Below, in pieces: positions 6,029 to 14,740 of a DNA stretch of 17,988 nt. Location of the stretch: assembly GCA_900539375.1 (NCBI GenBank), contig UQBY01000042.1, forward strand, positions 1 through 17,988. The letters run 5' to 3'. The DNA comes from an uncultured Clostridium sp. GTDB taxonomy: Bacteria; Bacillota; Clostridia; Clostridiales; Clostridiaceae. The notes beneath the pieces were generated by a model that saw nothing but the letters and a program-made list of their open reading frames with translations, was not told where the DNA came from and did no database searches. Within the stretch, counting starts at the first letter, position 1. Each line of letters starts with the position of its first letter. A program made the position numbers and the translations under genes.

Positions 6029-7396
6029 ATGCAAAAAAATAATAAAATGAAGGAAATGCCAGTTAATAAACTTATGATTCAAATGGGAATCCCTATGATT
6101 TTATCCATGGCATTACAAGCAGTCTACAATATTGTGGACAGTGCTTTCGTTGGAAATATGAAAGTGGGAAGCGAAGCAGCACTGAATGCTCTTACGCTAG
6201 TATTCCCAGTACAGATGCTTATGGTAGCAATTGGAATTGGAACTGGAGTGGGAACAAATGCACTTCTTGCTAAAACACTTGGGCAAGGAAATAGTAAAAA
6301 AGCAGCAAAAGTTGCAGGCAATAGTTTGTTTTTGGGTGTAATTATTTATGTGGTTTGTTTATTGTTTGGAATATTTGGCGTAAAAGCATATATTTCATCA
6401 CAGACAGTTGATGCGGAAGTACTTTCAATGGGAACAAGCTATTTAAGAATATGTTGTATAATTTCTTTTGGAATTATTTTCTTTTCACTATTTGAAAAAT
6501 TATTACAAGCAACAGGGCGTTCACTTTATTCTACAATTGGTCAGGTTGTAGGAGCAGTAGTAAATATTATCCTTGATCCAATTATGATCTATGGTATTGG
6601 ACCAGTTCCAGAAATGGGTGTACAAGGTGCTGCCTATGCAACAGTAATTGGTCAGGTGGTATCTGCAGTATTGTTAGTTATTTTTCATATGAAATTGAAT
6701 AAGGAATTTGAACATGGTGTTAAATTTATGAAACCTGATGCAGGAATTATTAAGGAAATATATGCTATTGGACTTCCTGCTATTATTGCACAAGCACTTA
6801 TGTCTATTATGGTCTATGCAATGAATCTTATCCTTAAATTCAGTCCATCAGCCCAAACAGCATATGGTTTATTCTATAAGGTTCAACAATTTGTATTATT
6901 CCTTGCTTTTGGACTAAGAGATGCAATTACACCAATTATAGCTTTTAGTTATGGAATGGGTAGAAAAAAGAGAATTTGTGATGGAATGAAGTATGGTTTG
7001 TTGTATACAATTGTACTGATGGCTTTGGGTATAGCTATTACAGAAATTTTCCCAGAAGCATTTGCAACATTGTTTAGTGCTGGACAATCAAGAGAGTATT
7101 TCATTGGTACAATGAGAATTATTTCTATTAGTTTTATTTTTGCAGGAATTAATGTAGCATATCAGGGAATTTATCAAGCATTAGATGGTGGTATGGAATC
7201 CCTTGTTATCTCACTTTTGAGACAGCTTGTCATTATATTACCTCTTGCAGAAATATTTTCTTTATTTGTTCGAAATGGTCAAGCAGGAATTTCATTAATT
7301 TGGTGGGCATTTCCAATAACAGAATTAGTATCTTGTGCAGTAGGATATGTATTTTTAAAGAAAATTAAGAGTACAAAAGTCAATATTTTAACTTAA
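6029..7396 (+). CDS. MATE family multidrug/cation efflux transporter
   Basis: A 455-residue integral membrane protein, the usual MATE length, with about 12 hydrophobic segments in two halves. The family signature at the start of the first repeat is clear: MGIPMILSMALQAVYNIVDS (19-38), then AFVG. The second half contains PIIAFSYGMGRKKRI, the counterpart of the YNYGAG-type loop. It would export drugs or metabolites by H+ or Na+ antiport; the substrate is unknown. The Shine-Dalgarno AAGGGGGA (6011-6018) is 10 nt before the ATG. It has its own promoter and structured leader and is followed by an intrinsic terminator at 7510-7535, so it is a single-gene unit between the srtB and pilus loci. By eye it is less AT-rich than its neighbours, which with its isolated placement hints at acquisition from another lineage. 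Confidence 0.9.
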   Translation: MQKNNKMKEMPVNKLMIQMGIPMILSMALQAVYNIVDSAFVGNMKVGSEAALNALTLVFPVQMLMVAIGIGTGVGTNALLAKTLGQGNSKKAAKVAGNSLFLGVIIYVVCLLFGIFGVKAYISSQTVDAEVLSMGTSYLRICCIISFGIIFFSLFEKLLQATGRSLYSTIGQVVGAVVNIILDPIMIYGIGPVPEMGVQGAAYATVIGQVVSAVLLVIFHMKLNKEFEHGVKFMKPDAGIIKEIYAIGLPAIIAQALMSIMVYAMNLILKFSPSAQTAYGLFYKVQQFVLFLAFGLRDAITPIIAFSYGMGRKKRICDGMKYGLLYTIVLMALGIAITEIFPEAFATLFSAGQSREYFIGTMRIISISFIFAGINVAYQGIYQALDGGMESLVISLLRQLVIILPLAEIFSLFVRNGQAGISLIWWAFPITELVSCAVGYVFLKKIKSTKVNILT

Positions 7397-7509
7397 GGGA
7401 AATTGTGTACTCATTAGAAGAAATGCAGATTTTATTCTAAAAGACAGAGATGGTATACTCAATGTTTTCATAGATGTAAATATACCAAGAAAAACTTTTT
7501 TATTTTTAT

Positions 7510-7535
7510 GGCAAGGTTTTTATCTTGCCTTTTTT
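7510..7535 (+). terminator. Intrinsic terminator after the MATE gene
   Basis: GGCAAG (7510-7515), an 8-nt loop, CTTGCC (7524-7529) and six T (7530-7535). It lies 114 bp after the MATE stop codon. Confidence 0.8.
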
Positions 7536-7774
7536 GTATATGTAAATTGATTTTATCAAATTGAATCTTAAGCCCTTACTGAATTTACAGAAGATGAAAA
7601 AACTATTACAATATTTTTTTTGATAAGGTATATAAAAATATGATAGACAGAAGAGAGTGTGTAAAAAAGTGAAAAATTTTTAAATTATAATGTGCAGAGT
7701 ATTTTTATATATTTGTGTAAAAAGAGAGAAAAATAAAACTACTATTTTTAATTAAAGTATTTAAATTTTATAGA

Positions 7775-7796
7775 TATTGTTAATAAATTAACAATA
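7775..7796. promoter_or_regulatory. 22-bp palindrome upstream of the pilus operon
   Basis: TATTGTTAAT (7775-7784) and ATTAACAATA (7787-7796) are perfect inverted repeats separated by AA. Such symmetry is typical of a dimeric regulator's operator. It overlaps the -35 box of a possible promoter and lies ~200 bp before the tip pilin start. Confidence 0.5.
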
Positions 7797-7816
7797 AAAC
7801 TACATAAAGTTACAAA
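7788..7816 (+). promoter_or_regulatory. Possible promoter of the pilus operon
   Basis: TTAACA (7788-7793), a 17-nt spacer and TACAAA (7811-7816). The -10 box is weak. An alternative is TTGAAT-17-TATTCT near 7864-7892. Either would leave an untranslated leader of roughly 100-180 nt. Confidence 0.3.
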
Positions 7817-7999
7817 ATATAAAAAATTAAATTATGAAAAATTAATAAAAAAATGTAATTTACTTGAATAAAGCATGATTTTATGATATTCTTATGGTGT
7901 AATCTAAATATGTAACTATTTGGATTTTATTTAATTTAAAAGGAATATTTTTTTATAGTTAATAAACATAATCTATTAAGAAAGGGGAGCAGATTGAGA

Positions 8000-10900
8000 A
8001 TGAGAAAAAAGAAAAATGTTTTTATGAGAAATCAAAGAAAGAAGTTTTTTAAACTAAAAGGTTTTAAACAGGCCCTTTCTTTGGTTATGATTTTGCTTAT
8101 GTGCTTGGTATTGTTACCAATAAAACCTATTGAAGCTGTTGGTGAAGAATCATTTCGAAGTGATCGTATATATTTAGATGCAAGAAGCATGAGCAAAAAT
8201 TATGGTTATTCATTTAATAATAACTGTGATAGTGTAAGGTTATGGTCTAAAAACAATGGCTTTAGGAAGATGAGTGGAATTACTGAAATTGGAGGAGTAA
8301 AGTATCTGTATTGGGATTCACTTAATGATGATAGGAGTTTCCTTTTTACTTGTGGTGTTAGTAATAAAGGTGATGATGATATTTGGAATATAGTTGCTTT
8401 TAATGATTATACAAGAACAGATGTTATAAATATAAGCATAAGTGAAGCTAAGGGAAATATATTTTATTGGGATTCTGTATCAATGACAAAGATAACAGCT
8501 ACTGATAAAAAAGATACTCCAATTACAGAACAGTATGTGTTAAATAAAAAAGAAGTATATTCAGAAACTTTAACTAACATTAATTCTAATTATATATATT
8601 TAGATGTAACAGATATGATTGAAACTTGCAATTGGGCAAGTGCTGGAAGAAATAATATTAGGTTACATGTTGCAAGTGAGAATAAACAGTATGCTCCAAC
8701 TGGAGTTGGAAAATATAATAATAGATATTATGTTTATTGGAATGCACAAAATTATAATTTATCAACTGGAATAATTTTTCTTTATGCAGGAAAGTATGGA
8801 GATACAAATGATGCTTGGACATTGAAAAATAATAAAGAATTTTGTAGAACAGAATATGTTAATGGAAATACAGAATTTATTAATGATAATGCTGGCAATA
8901 ATGGAATAAAAGGAAAAATATTCTACCCAATAGTAAATGCAAGTGGCTTTGACGATAATAAAGCTAGTGAAAAAGATAATACTTATACTTATAAATTAGG
9001 AACAAGAATAGAGTTTGATAATAAATCTACTATTAGTAATGGTGATAATAGTCAAAATATACCAAAAGGAACATTTACGCAAGATAATAGCCTTTATTAT
9101 GTTAATTCAACAATATATGATTATTATTCAGATTATGAATTAATGGCAGGTAAGGATAGAAGTAATATATCAAGAGGAGAGAACACAGTTAGCTATGTAG
9201 ATAATGGACAAACAAAATATAGACAAGATGTAAGATATTATAATACATTATATATGCCAGAAAGAATTTTTGATTTAGCTTTAAGTGACTATTATAAAAA
9301 TAATTCAATAGAAAATCCTATTTATTTTGGCCATTTCCAATCAAAACATTCGGGAGAGGGTACATTATATCATAATATAGCTACAGAACTTAATCTTTAT
9401 GGATATAGTAGCAATTCAAATGATAATAGTAATGTAACTAAAAGTAGTGTAAATAATTTTTATAATAATAATAACTCTGAATGGAGATTAGATTGTAGTA
9501 ATTGTGCTATAGATATAGTAGATGACAGTACAAAACATGAAACTTCAGCAGCAGTTCAAGGCTTAGTTAATAATACACTTACTAATAATAATTTAACAAT
9601 AAAAAGTAGTAATGGTACTACTGTGGAAGCACCTTATTTTAGTGAAAGCTTTTTAAGGGGAGATAACTCTAAAAGTGTTAATTTAGGTAATGTGTATAAA
9701 AATGTTGCATTTCCTTTTAAATTAAATAGTGAAGGATATTGGGAATTTGATAGTGCAGATTCTAGTCAAACTTTAAGATTAAAGCAAGATAGTTCTACAT
9801 CTCAATATTTTATGGATAGAGTTGGTGAAAGTAATGCTGTTATGGGATTTACTAATGATGCACCTACAAAAGTTTCAAATTATTTTCCATTTAATGATAA
9901 AGAGGATAGTGGAAATGTTGCTAAATTAAATTATGGATTTGGAACTCGTTTTGATATTCAATTTACATTAACAGAAGATGGACAAATTATTGCTACTAAT
10001 GGAGAAAAAAAAGATATTGAATTTAATTTCTCTGGAGATGATGATGTTTGGGTATTTATTGATGGAAAATTAGCACTAGATATTGGTGGAGGACATGGTG
10101 CAGTTTCTGGAAAAATTAATTTTGGCGGAACATCAAAAACTAAAACAGCAACTGTAAGTGGAGTTAAAACTGCAGATGGTACAGAAAAAGATAAAGTAAC
10201 AACTTTTGAATTAGAAGGAAGTAATACTAAAGAGCATACATTAACAATGTTTTATATGGAACGTGGTCTTTGGGAATCTAATATGAAAATTACATTTAAT
10301 TTTCCAAAACATAATAGCTTCGAAGTAGAAAAAACAGTAGAAATACCAACTGTTGATTCAATATTTGAAAATGCAATGAATAATTTAAAAACAAAAAGTT
10401 TTGATTTTTCAATATCAAATTTAGCAACAGATGGAAAAGAATATACTGGTTCTACTTCTGATACTACAGAAAAACAAAGAACATTTAATGAATATACAAA
10501 TAATAATACAATATCTACAGTGAATGATGTAAAATCTAGTATAACCACTAAAAATGGTAAAACTGTAATATCATGGTATGCACCTTTGAAGAAAAAAGCT
10601 ACTGATGGACAATCTGTAACAGATAAAAGACTTGTAAAAATACAAAATACATCAAAAAATTTAGATTTTAGTAAGATATCAGATTATCTATCTTTTGATG
10701 TATTTAATGAGAGTAGTAATGATGATCAAGGTTCGGTACCTTTTATAGCATTAGTAGATGGAGATCAAACAAGAATTGGAGCATGGCTTACTAGTGAATT
10801 TGCCTATGATAATAGTAATACAAGCATTGGAAAAAACTCATGGAAAACTATTAAAGTAGATTTAAATAAGTTAAAGACTTCTATTATAGATGAAGGCTCA

Positions 10901-12733
10901 ACAAAAGGATTTGATTTTTCTAATGTAAAAGAAATTCAATTTGCTTATTGGAATGATGTAAATATATATGTATCACCATTTATTTTTAATAAAACAACAG
11001 ATATAAGTGATGGAACTGTAAATGCATTTGAAACAGATCCTTCAAAGATAAAAGATTATGGCTCAAATAATACAAAAAACCTTATGCCTGCAAATGGAGC
11101 AATATATTCCATTATAGGAAAAAATGGATATAAAGAAGTAAATAATGGTTCATTTTCTCTTAAAGATAAAGAAATAGCAAATTTCCGTGATCAATTTAGA
11201 AAAGGAAGCTATATATCAGTTAATGAAATAGGAGTAGATTCTAATGTATTTGAAACTACTTGGACTATATATGATGATGGAAAAGAAATATCAACAAATG
11301 ACTTAAAAAAAGAAACAAATAATGTTAAGCAAACCCAAAATAAAGATTCAGTTACTAAAGTTTTAGGAACTAATGTAGGTGATGGAAGATTAGTTAAAAA
11401 TGCAGTTGTTGGCATTACACAACCCAATGATTCAATTGCATTTTATAGATATGATTCACCAGATAATGAAAACTTGAATCTTAATTTAAAAGTTTTATTT
11501 AATAATAAATTGAAAGTAGGAAATCTTAAAATTAAAAAATCAATGGCTGAAGGTGATATTGTTGATAAAACTTATAAATTTAAGATAACCTTTAGTAATG
11601 TAGCTGGAATGGGATTAGAGGGTGAAGATGTAATAGAAAAAACTGTTTCCTTAAATCCTAGTCATTCTTCAACTGATGAAATTCCTAATGAAGTAACTAT
11701 TGAAGGAATTCCAGCGGGAACTTATTATGTAGTACAAGAAATAAAAGAAAATGGAGATGAGTTTACATTAAAGGAAGTTACTCAAAGTCCAGAAAGTGAT
11801 GATACTATTATAGATTTAGTAAATTATACTGCAAGTGGTACAATTGTTGCAGATGAAGATAAAAATCTTGAATTTAAAAATATAGAATTCCCTACTATTG
11901 AAGTAAAAGGTGAAAAATATTGGGAAGGAAATGAAGAGGAAATAAATAAACCTAAAGAAATTACAATTAGACTTGAAAGAAAACAAAAGAATTCTGATGA
12001 TTCAACTTGGGAAACAGCTAAGGATAAAGAAAACAACAATATTCCAGATAAGGTAGTTAGTATATCTAATAATTGGGAATATGGTTATTCATCACTTCCT
12101 AAATATGTAGATTATAAAGCTAATCCTAAAGTTGAATATGAATATAGAGTAGTTGAAGTTAAAGTTGGAGCTAAACCAGTTAATGAAAGTGGATATAAAC
12201 CAGAATATTCAACTGACTCTGATGGAAATCTTAATATTACAAATAAAAAAGTAGGTTCAATTACAATAGTTAAAGCTGATTCAGAAACAGAAGAAACTAT
12301 TACAGCCTATTCTTCTAAATTTAAAATACAAAAATTAAAAGATGATGCTATAAATGATAGTGATTTTGATACAAGCTTTACAGAAATTACAGATAGCACT
12401 GAAAATGGAGTTATTAAATTTGATAATTTACCAATGGGTACTTATTTAATAACAGAAGTTGAAGCACCATCAGGTTATATAAAATTAGACAAACCATTTA
12501 AAATAACAATTCCTTATGAATATAAGGCAGGAGATATTGTAGATGGAAAGGTGGCTGTAACTGGAGGGGAAAAAGCAGATATTACCTTAAAGGTATTGAA
12601 TCCTAAAGGAGCAGTACTTCCAAGAGCAGGTTTAAAAGGAATAAGTTTATACTTAGCAATTGGTACAATTCTTGTTATGGTATCAGGAGCATTTGTACTT
12701 TATAAGTTAAATAAAGATAAAAAGATTAATTAA
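8000..12733 (+). CDS. Giant pilus tip/adhesin pilin with fibro-slime and Cna-B-like domains, LPRAG anchor
   Basis: A ~1577-residue cell-wall protein, probably the ancillary tip pilin of the operon. An N-terminal Arg/Lys-rich stretch and hydrophobic core (to ~45) form a long signal peptide. Two related ~100-residue units start with IYLD at 57 and 199. A fibro-slime domain spans ~626-770, with FSGDDDVWVFIDGKLALDIG around 677-696 and the ERGLWESNMKI end. A jelly-roll, possibly carbohydrate-binding segment lies at ~850-1005. Three Cna-B/SpaA-like domains lie at ~1174-1293, 1297-1415 and 1419-1533; the last has the E-box-like YLITEVEAPSGY. The sorting motif LPRAG (1540-1544) has Ala in place of Thr, followed by a membrane helix and KLNKDKK. 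Start: ATG 8000 lies 10 nt after AAAGGGGAG; an in-frame TTG at 7994 is an alternative. Downstream backbone pilin and class C sortases support the role. The ligand is unknown. Confidence 0.85.
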   Translation: MRKKKNVFMRNQRKKFFKLKGFKQALSLVMILLMCLVLLPIKPIEAVGEESFRSDRIYLDARSMSKNYGYSFNNNCDSVRLWSKNNGFRKMSGITEIGGVKYLYWDSLNDDRSFLFTCGVSNKGDDDIWNIVAFNDYTRTDVINISISEAKGNIFYWDSVSMTKITATDKKDTPITEQYVLNKKEVYSETLTNINSNYIYLDVTDMIETCNWASAGRNNIRLHVASENKQYAPTGVGKYNNRYYVYWNAQNYNLSTGIIFLYAGKYGDTNDAWTLKNNKEFCRTEYVNGNTEFINDNAGNNGIKGKIFYPIVNASGFDDNKASEKDNTYTYKLGTRIEFDNKSTISNGDNSQNIPKGTFTQDNSLYYVNSTIYDYYSDYELMAGKDRSNISRGENTVSYVDNGQTKYRQDVRYYNTLYMPERIFDLALSDYYKNNSIENPIYFGHFQSKHSGEGTLYHNIATELNLYGYSSNSNDNSNVTKSSVNNFYNNNNSEWRLDCSNCAIDIVDDSTKHETSAAVQGLVNNTLTNNNLTIKSSNGTTVEAPYFSESFLRGDNSKSVNLGNVYKNVAFPFKLNSEGYWEFDSADSSQTLRLKQDSSTSQYFMDRVGESNAVMGFTNDAPTKVSNYFPFNDKEDSGNVAKLNYGFGTRFDIQFTLTEDGQIIATNGEKKDIEFNFSGDDDVWVFIDGKLALDIGGGHGAVSGKINFGGTSKTKTATVSGVKTADGTEKDKVTTFELEGSNTKEHTLTMFYMERGLWESNMKITFNFPKHNSFEVEKTVEIPTVDSIFENAMNNLKTKSFDFSISNLATDGKEYTGSTSDTTEKQRTFNEYTNNNTISTVNDVKSSITTKNGKTVISWYAPLKKKATDGQSVTDKRLVKIQNTSKNLDFSKISDYLSFDVFNESSNDDQGSVPFIALVDGDQTRIGAWLTSEFAYDNSNTSIGKNSWKTIKVDLNKLKTSIIDEGSTKGFDFSNVKEIQFAYWNDVNIYVSPFIFNKTTDISDGTVNAFETDPSKIKDYGSNNTKNLMPANGAIYSIIGKNGYKEVNNGSFSLKDKEIANFRDQFRKGSYISVNEIGVDSNVFETTWTIYDDGKEISTNDLKKETNNVKQTQNKDSVTKVLGTNVGDGRLVKNAVVGITQPNDSIAFYRYDSPDNENLNLNLKVLFNNKLKVGNLKIKKSMAEGDIVDKTYKFKITFSNVAGMGLEGEDVIEKTVSLNPSHSSTDEIPNEVTIEGIPAGTYYVVQEIKENGDEFTLKEVTQSPESDDTIIDLVNYTASGTIVADEDKNLEFKNIEFPTIEVKGEKYWEGNEEEINKPKEITIRLERKQKNSDDSTWETAKDKENNNIPDKVVSISNNWEYGYSSLPKYVDYKANPKVEYEYRVVEVKVGAKPVNESGYKPEYSTDSDGNLNITNKKVGSITIVKADSETEETITAYSSKFKIQKLKDDAINDSDFDTSFTEITDSTENGVIKFDNLPMGTYLITEVEAPSGYIKLDKPFKITIPYEYKAGDIVDGKVAVTGGEKADITLKVLNPKGAVLPRAGLKGISLYLAIGTILVMVSGAFVLYKLNKDKKIN

Positions 12734-12747
12734 TAAGTAAAAATATG

Positions 12748-12788
12748 TTGATTTAGTTTATATGGTGTTTTGCCATATAACTAGTCAA
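12748..12788 (+). promoter_or_regulatory. Stem-loop in the tip/backbone pilin intergenic region
   Basis: TTATATGG (12758-12765) pairs perfectly with CCATATAA (12773-12780) around a TGTTTTG loop. The stem extends imperfectly outward through TAGTT and GTTGA on the left and AACTAGTCAAC on the right. There is no T-run after it, so it is more likely an mRNA end-protecting or processing stem than a full terminator. It lies 15 nt after the tip pilin stop. Confidence 0.5.
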
Positions 12789-12848
12789 CTATATAAGTGA
12801 TAAAAGTTTACCATAAAAGTAATGATTTTATAGAAAAAGTAAATAAAT

Positions 12849-12899
12849 CATTAAAAAAAGTAGAAAATTGAAAAAAACATTGAAAAAAGTGGAAAAAAA
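12849..12899 (+). repeat. A-rich ~22-nt direct repeats before the backbone pilin
   Basis: CATTAAAAAAAGTAGAAAA (from 12849) and CATTGAAAAAAGTGGAAAA (from 12878) repeat at a 29-bp offset. Similar AAAAAAGTGAAAAA text occurs upstream of the tip gene near 7665-7680. This could be a shared regulatory element, but low-complexity A-rich DNA gives such matches easily. Confidence 0.35.
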
Positions 12900-12908
12900 T
12901 GATAAACT
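12880..12908 (+). promoter_or_regulatory. Possible internal promoter for the backbone pilin
   Basis: TTGAAA (12880-12885), a 17-nt spacer and TAAACT (12903-12908), 84 bp before the backbone pilin ATG. An extra promoter here would give more backbone than tip subunit, as pilus assembly needs. The -10 match is only moderate. Confidence 0.35.
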
Positions 12909-12991
12909 ATTTACAGTAAGTTAATTATGAAAGAAAATTCTTTTATAACAATAAATAAAATTTAGAGCAATAGAAAATGGAGGAAAAAGAT

Positions 12992-14656
12992 ATGAAAACA
13001 AAAAATTTAAGAAAAGCTATTGCACTTGGAATAAGTTCAATGGTAATGACAGGATTATTAACTTCAACAGTTGCCTTTGCAGCACCAGTAGCAGGACAAC
13101 AATATACTACATTTACTAGCACAGGTTCAGTAGCAGAAGGAATCAAAGCTGGAAATGCTACAATAACAATAAATGATAATGGATATAACAGCAAGGCTAA
13201 ATACACAGCTTATAAAGTTTTAGATGCTCAAGTATCTGGTACAGTATATAAATATACACCAGAAGCTAAGTTCGCATCTTTATTTACTGGAACTTATTCA
13301 TTAACTGAAGGTGGTTCTATAAAGAAAGGATCAACTGAAATTACAAGCAATAGTGCAGATGCAAAAGAATTTGCTCAAGCAGTAGAAAAAGTAGTAAAAG
13401 AACAAGGTGTAGTAGGTACAGTATTTAATGTGAATACTGCTCAAACACTAGCTCCAGGATACTATGTTATTGTTCAAACTGGTTCAGATAGTGCAGATGC
13501 TTGGGTACCAAGTCTTCCAATTTTAGTTGACCTTCCTCAAAAATCAGGGGATAACTATATTTACAATACTAAAGTAGATCCTAAAGGAGGATATCCAGAT
13601 GTTACTAAAAAGATTATAGAAAATAGTAATCCATTTGATCAAAATGATGTAAGCATTGGTCAACATGTAAAATATCAAGTAACATCAGATGTAACTAAGT
13701 ATTCAACTAATGCAACAGGTATAACATATAAGATAGTTGATACATTAAGTAAGGGATTAACTTATGATGATAATGTTACTATTAAAGCAGGAGAAAAAAC
13801 ATTAACAAAAGGTACTGACTATAAAGTAGCTACTACTACAGATACTAAAGGAAATACTATAATAACATTTGATTTTGTATATGATAGCATTAAAGATGCG
13901 GACAAAGTAGTTCTTGATTATTCTGCAACATTAAATGAAGATGCTGTTATTGGTGAAGGTGGGAACCCAAATGATGTTAAGTTAGTATATACAAATAATT
14001 CAAATACTATAAGTACATCTACTACAACTGCAGATACAGATACACCTCAAGTTAGAACTTATACTTATGGTATTGCTGTTAAGAAGGTAGACCAAAATGA
14101 TAAAAAAACAGCATTAGCTGGAGCACAATTCGGAATATACAAAGATGAAGATTGCACAGAAGCATATACAGATGGTAAACTTGAAACTGTAACAGCAAAC
14201 AATGGATATCAACAATTTATTGGATTAGATGCAGGAACTTACTATATCAAAGAAATTGCTGCACCAAGCGGATATGTAAAATCTGAAAAAGTACTTAAAG
14301 TTGTAATTGAAGGATTAGATAAAGAAGGTAATCCAACTACAGATAATGATAAATTAACAGGACAAGCTAAGTATACAATAAGTGTTGTAGGAGATACAGA
14401 AGGAGCAAACACAATATCATTTGTAGTTAAAAATGATGAAGCAGGAAATGGTACTGTAACAGCTGTAAATGGAACATCTCTTACTGATGAATATAATCTT
14501 GACAAATTAGGATTAGCTGTTGTAGGAAACGTAAAGGGTGTTGAATTACCAAAGACTGGTGGAGCTGGTACTTGGATGTTCACAATTGGAGGTTTAGTTC
14601 TTATGGCTGGAGCAGTAACAGCAGTTGCAGTTACTAAGAAAAAAGAAGAAAACTAA
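12992..14656 (+). CDS. Major (backbone) pilin with isopeptide D2 domain and LPKTG anchor
   Basis: A 554-residue secreted fimbrial subunit. Its signal peptide is cleaved probably after AFA at residue 30. A first domain (~35-190) precedes the pilin motif NTKVDPK, whose Lys198 is the likely acceptor for sortase polymerisation. A fimbrial isopeptide-formation D2 domain spans ~202-343. A Cna-B/SpaA domain spans ~359-440, with the E-box YYIKEIAAPSGY and its Glu421. The anchor is LPKTG (519-523), then a membrane helix and KKKEEN. Start: the ATG at 12992 is 8 nt after GGAGG (12979-12983); the upstream in-frame ATG at 12977 overlaps that ribosome binding site and is unlikely. The codon choice looks smoother than in the tip gene, as expected for an abundant protein. 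It lies between the tip pilin and two class C sortases, the standard pilus-operon order. Confidence 0.92.
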   Translation: MKTKNLRKAIALGISSMVMTGLLTSTVAFAAPVAGQQYTTFTSTGSVAEGIKAGNATITINDNGYNSKAKYTAYKVLDAQVSGTVYKYTPEAKFASLFTGTYSLTEGGSIKKGSTEITSNSADAKEFAQAVEKVVKEQGVVGTVFNVNTAQTLAPGYYVIVQTGSDSADAWVPSLPILVDLPQKSGDNYIYNTKVDPKGGYPDVTKKIIENSNPFDQNDVSIGQHVKYQVTSDVTKYSTNATGITYKIVDTLSKGLTYDDNVTIKAGEKTLTKGTDYKVATTTDTKGNTIITFDFVYDSIKDADKVVLDYSATLNEDAVIGEGGNPNDVKLVYTNNSNTISTSTTTADTDTPQVRTYTYGIAVKKVDQNDKKTALAGAQFGIYKDEDCTEAYTDGKLETVTANNGYQQFIGLDAGTYYIKEIAAPSGYVKSEKVLKVVIEGLDKEGNPTTDNDKLTGQAKYTISVVGDTEGANTISFVVKNDEAGNGTVTAVNGTSLTDEYNLDKLGLAVVGNVKGVELPKTGGAGTWMFTIGGLVLMAGAVTAVAVTKKKEEN

Positions 14657-14688
14657 GCTAATAAAAAGTTTAAAATAATAAAAATAGG

Positions 14689-14721
14689 GGGATAGGGTTT
14701 ACCTTATCCCTTATTTTTTTT
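14689..14721 (+). terminator. Terminator-like hairpin between backbone pilin and sortase genes
   Basis: GGGATAGG (14689-14696) pairs with CCTTATCCC (14702-14710), with one bulge and a GTTTA loop, flanked by A-rich and T-rich arms and followed by eight T (14714-14721). The sortase ribosome binding site begins immediately after. Partial termination here would make pilin mRNA exceed sortase mRNA. Confidence 0.75.
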
Positions 14722-14740
14722 GCAAGGAGAATTTTTGAGA

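Larger units (their letters stand above)
7397..7993. other. 597-bp gene-poor spacer between MATE gene and pilus operon
   Basis: There is no intact gene. A frame open from 7398 to a TGA at 7548-7550 reads CVLIRRNADFILKDRDGILN and onward without a start codon. Around 7570-7670 two adjoining frames read ALTEFTEDEKTITIFF and FFDKVYKNMIDRRECVKK, joinable by a 1-nt change in the long T-run near 7612-7621. Both look like decayed coding remnants that I cannot assign. The spacer also holds a terminator (7510-7535), a 22-bp palindrome (7775-7796) and a possible promoter for the pilus operon. The last ~200 bp are extremely AT-rich. Confidence 0.5.

Noticed and set aside
12849..12899. CRISPR-like spacing in the A-rich repeats
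   Set aside because: Only two imperfect low-complexity units with a 29-bp period; no spacers and no cas genes.
12977..12991. Upstream ATG as start of the backbone pilin
   Set aside because: It overlaps the GGAGG ribosome binding site that serves ATG 12992, and the signal peptide fits the later start.
14720..14740. TTG at 14720 as start of the first class C sortase
   Set aside because: That start lies in the terminator T-run and the resulting N terminus would contain the ribosome binding site.
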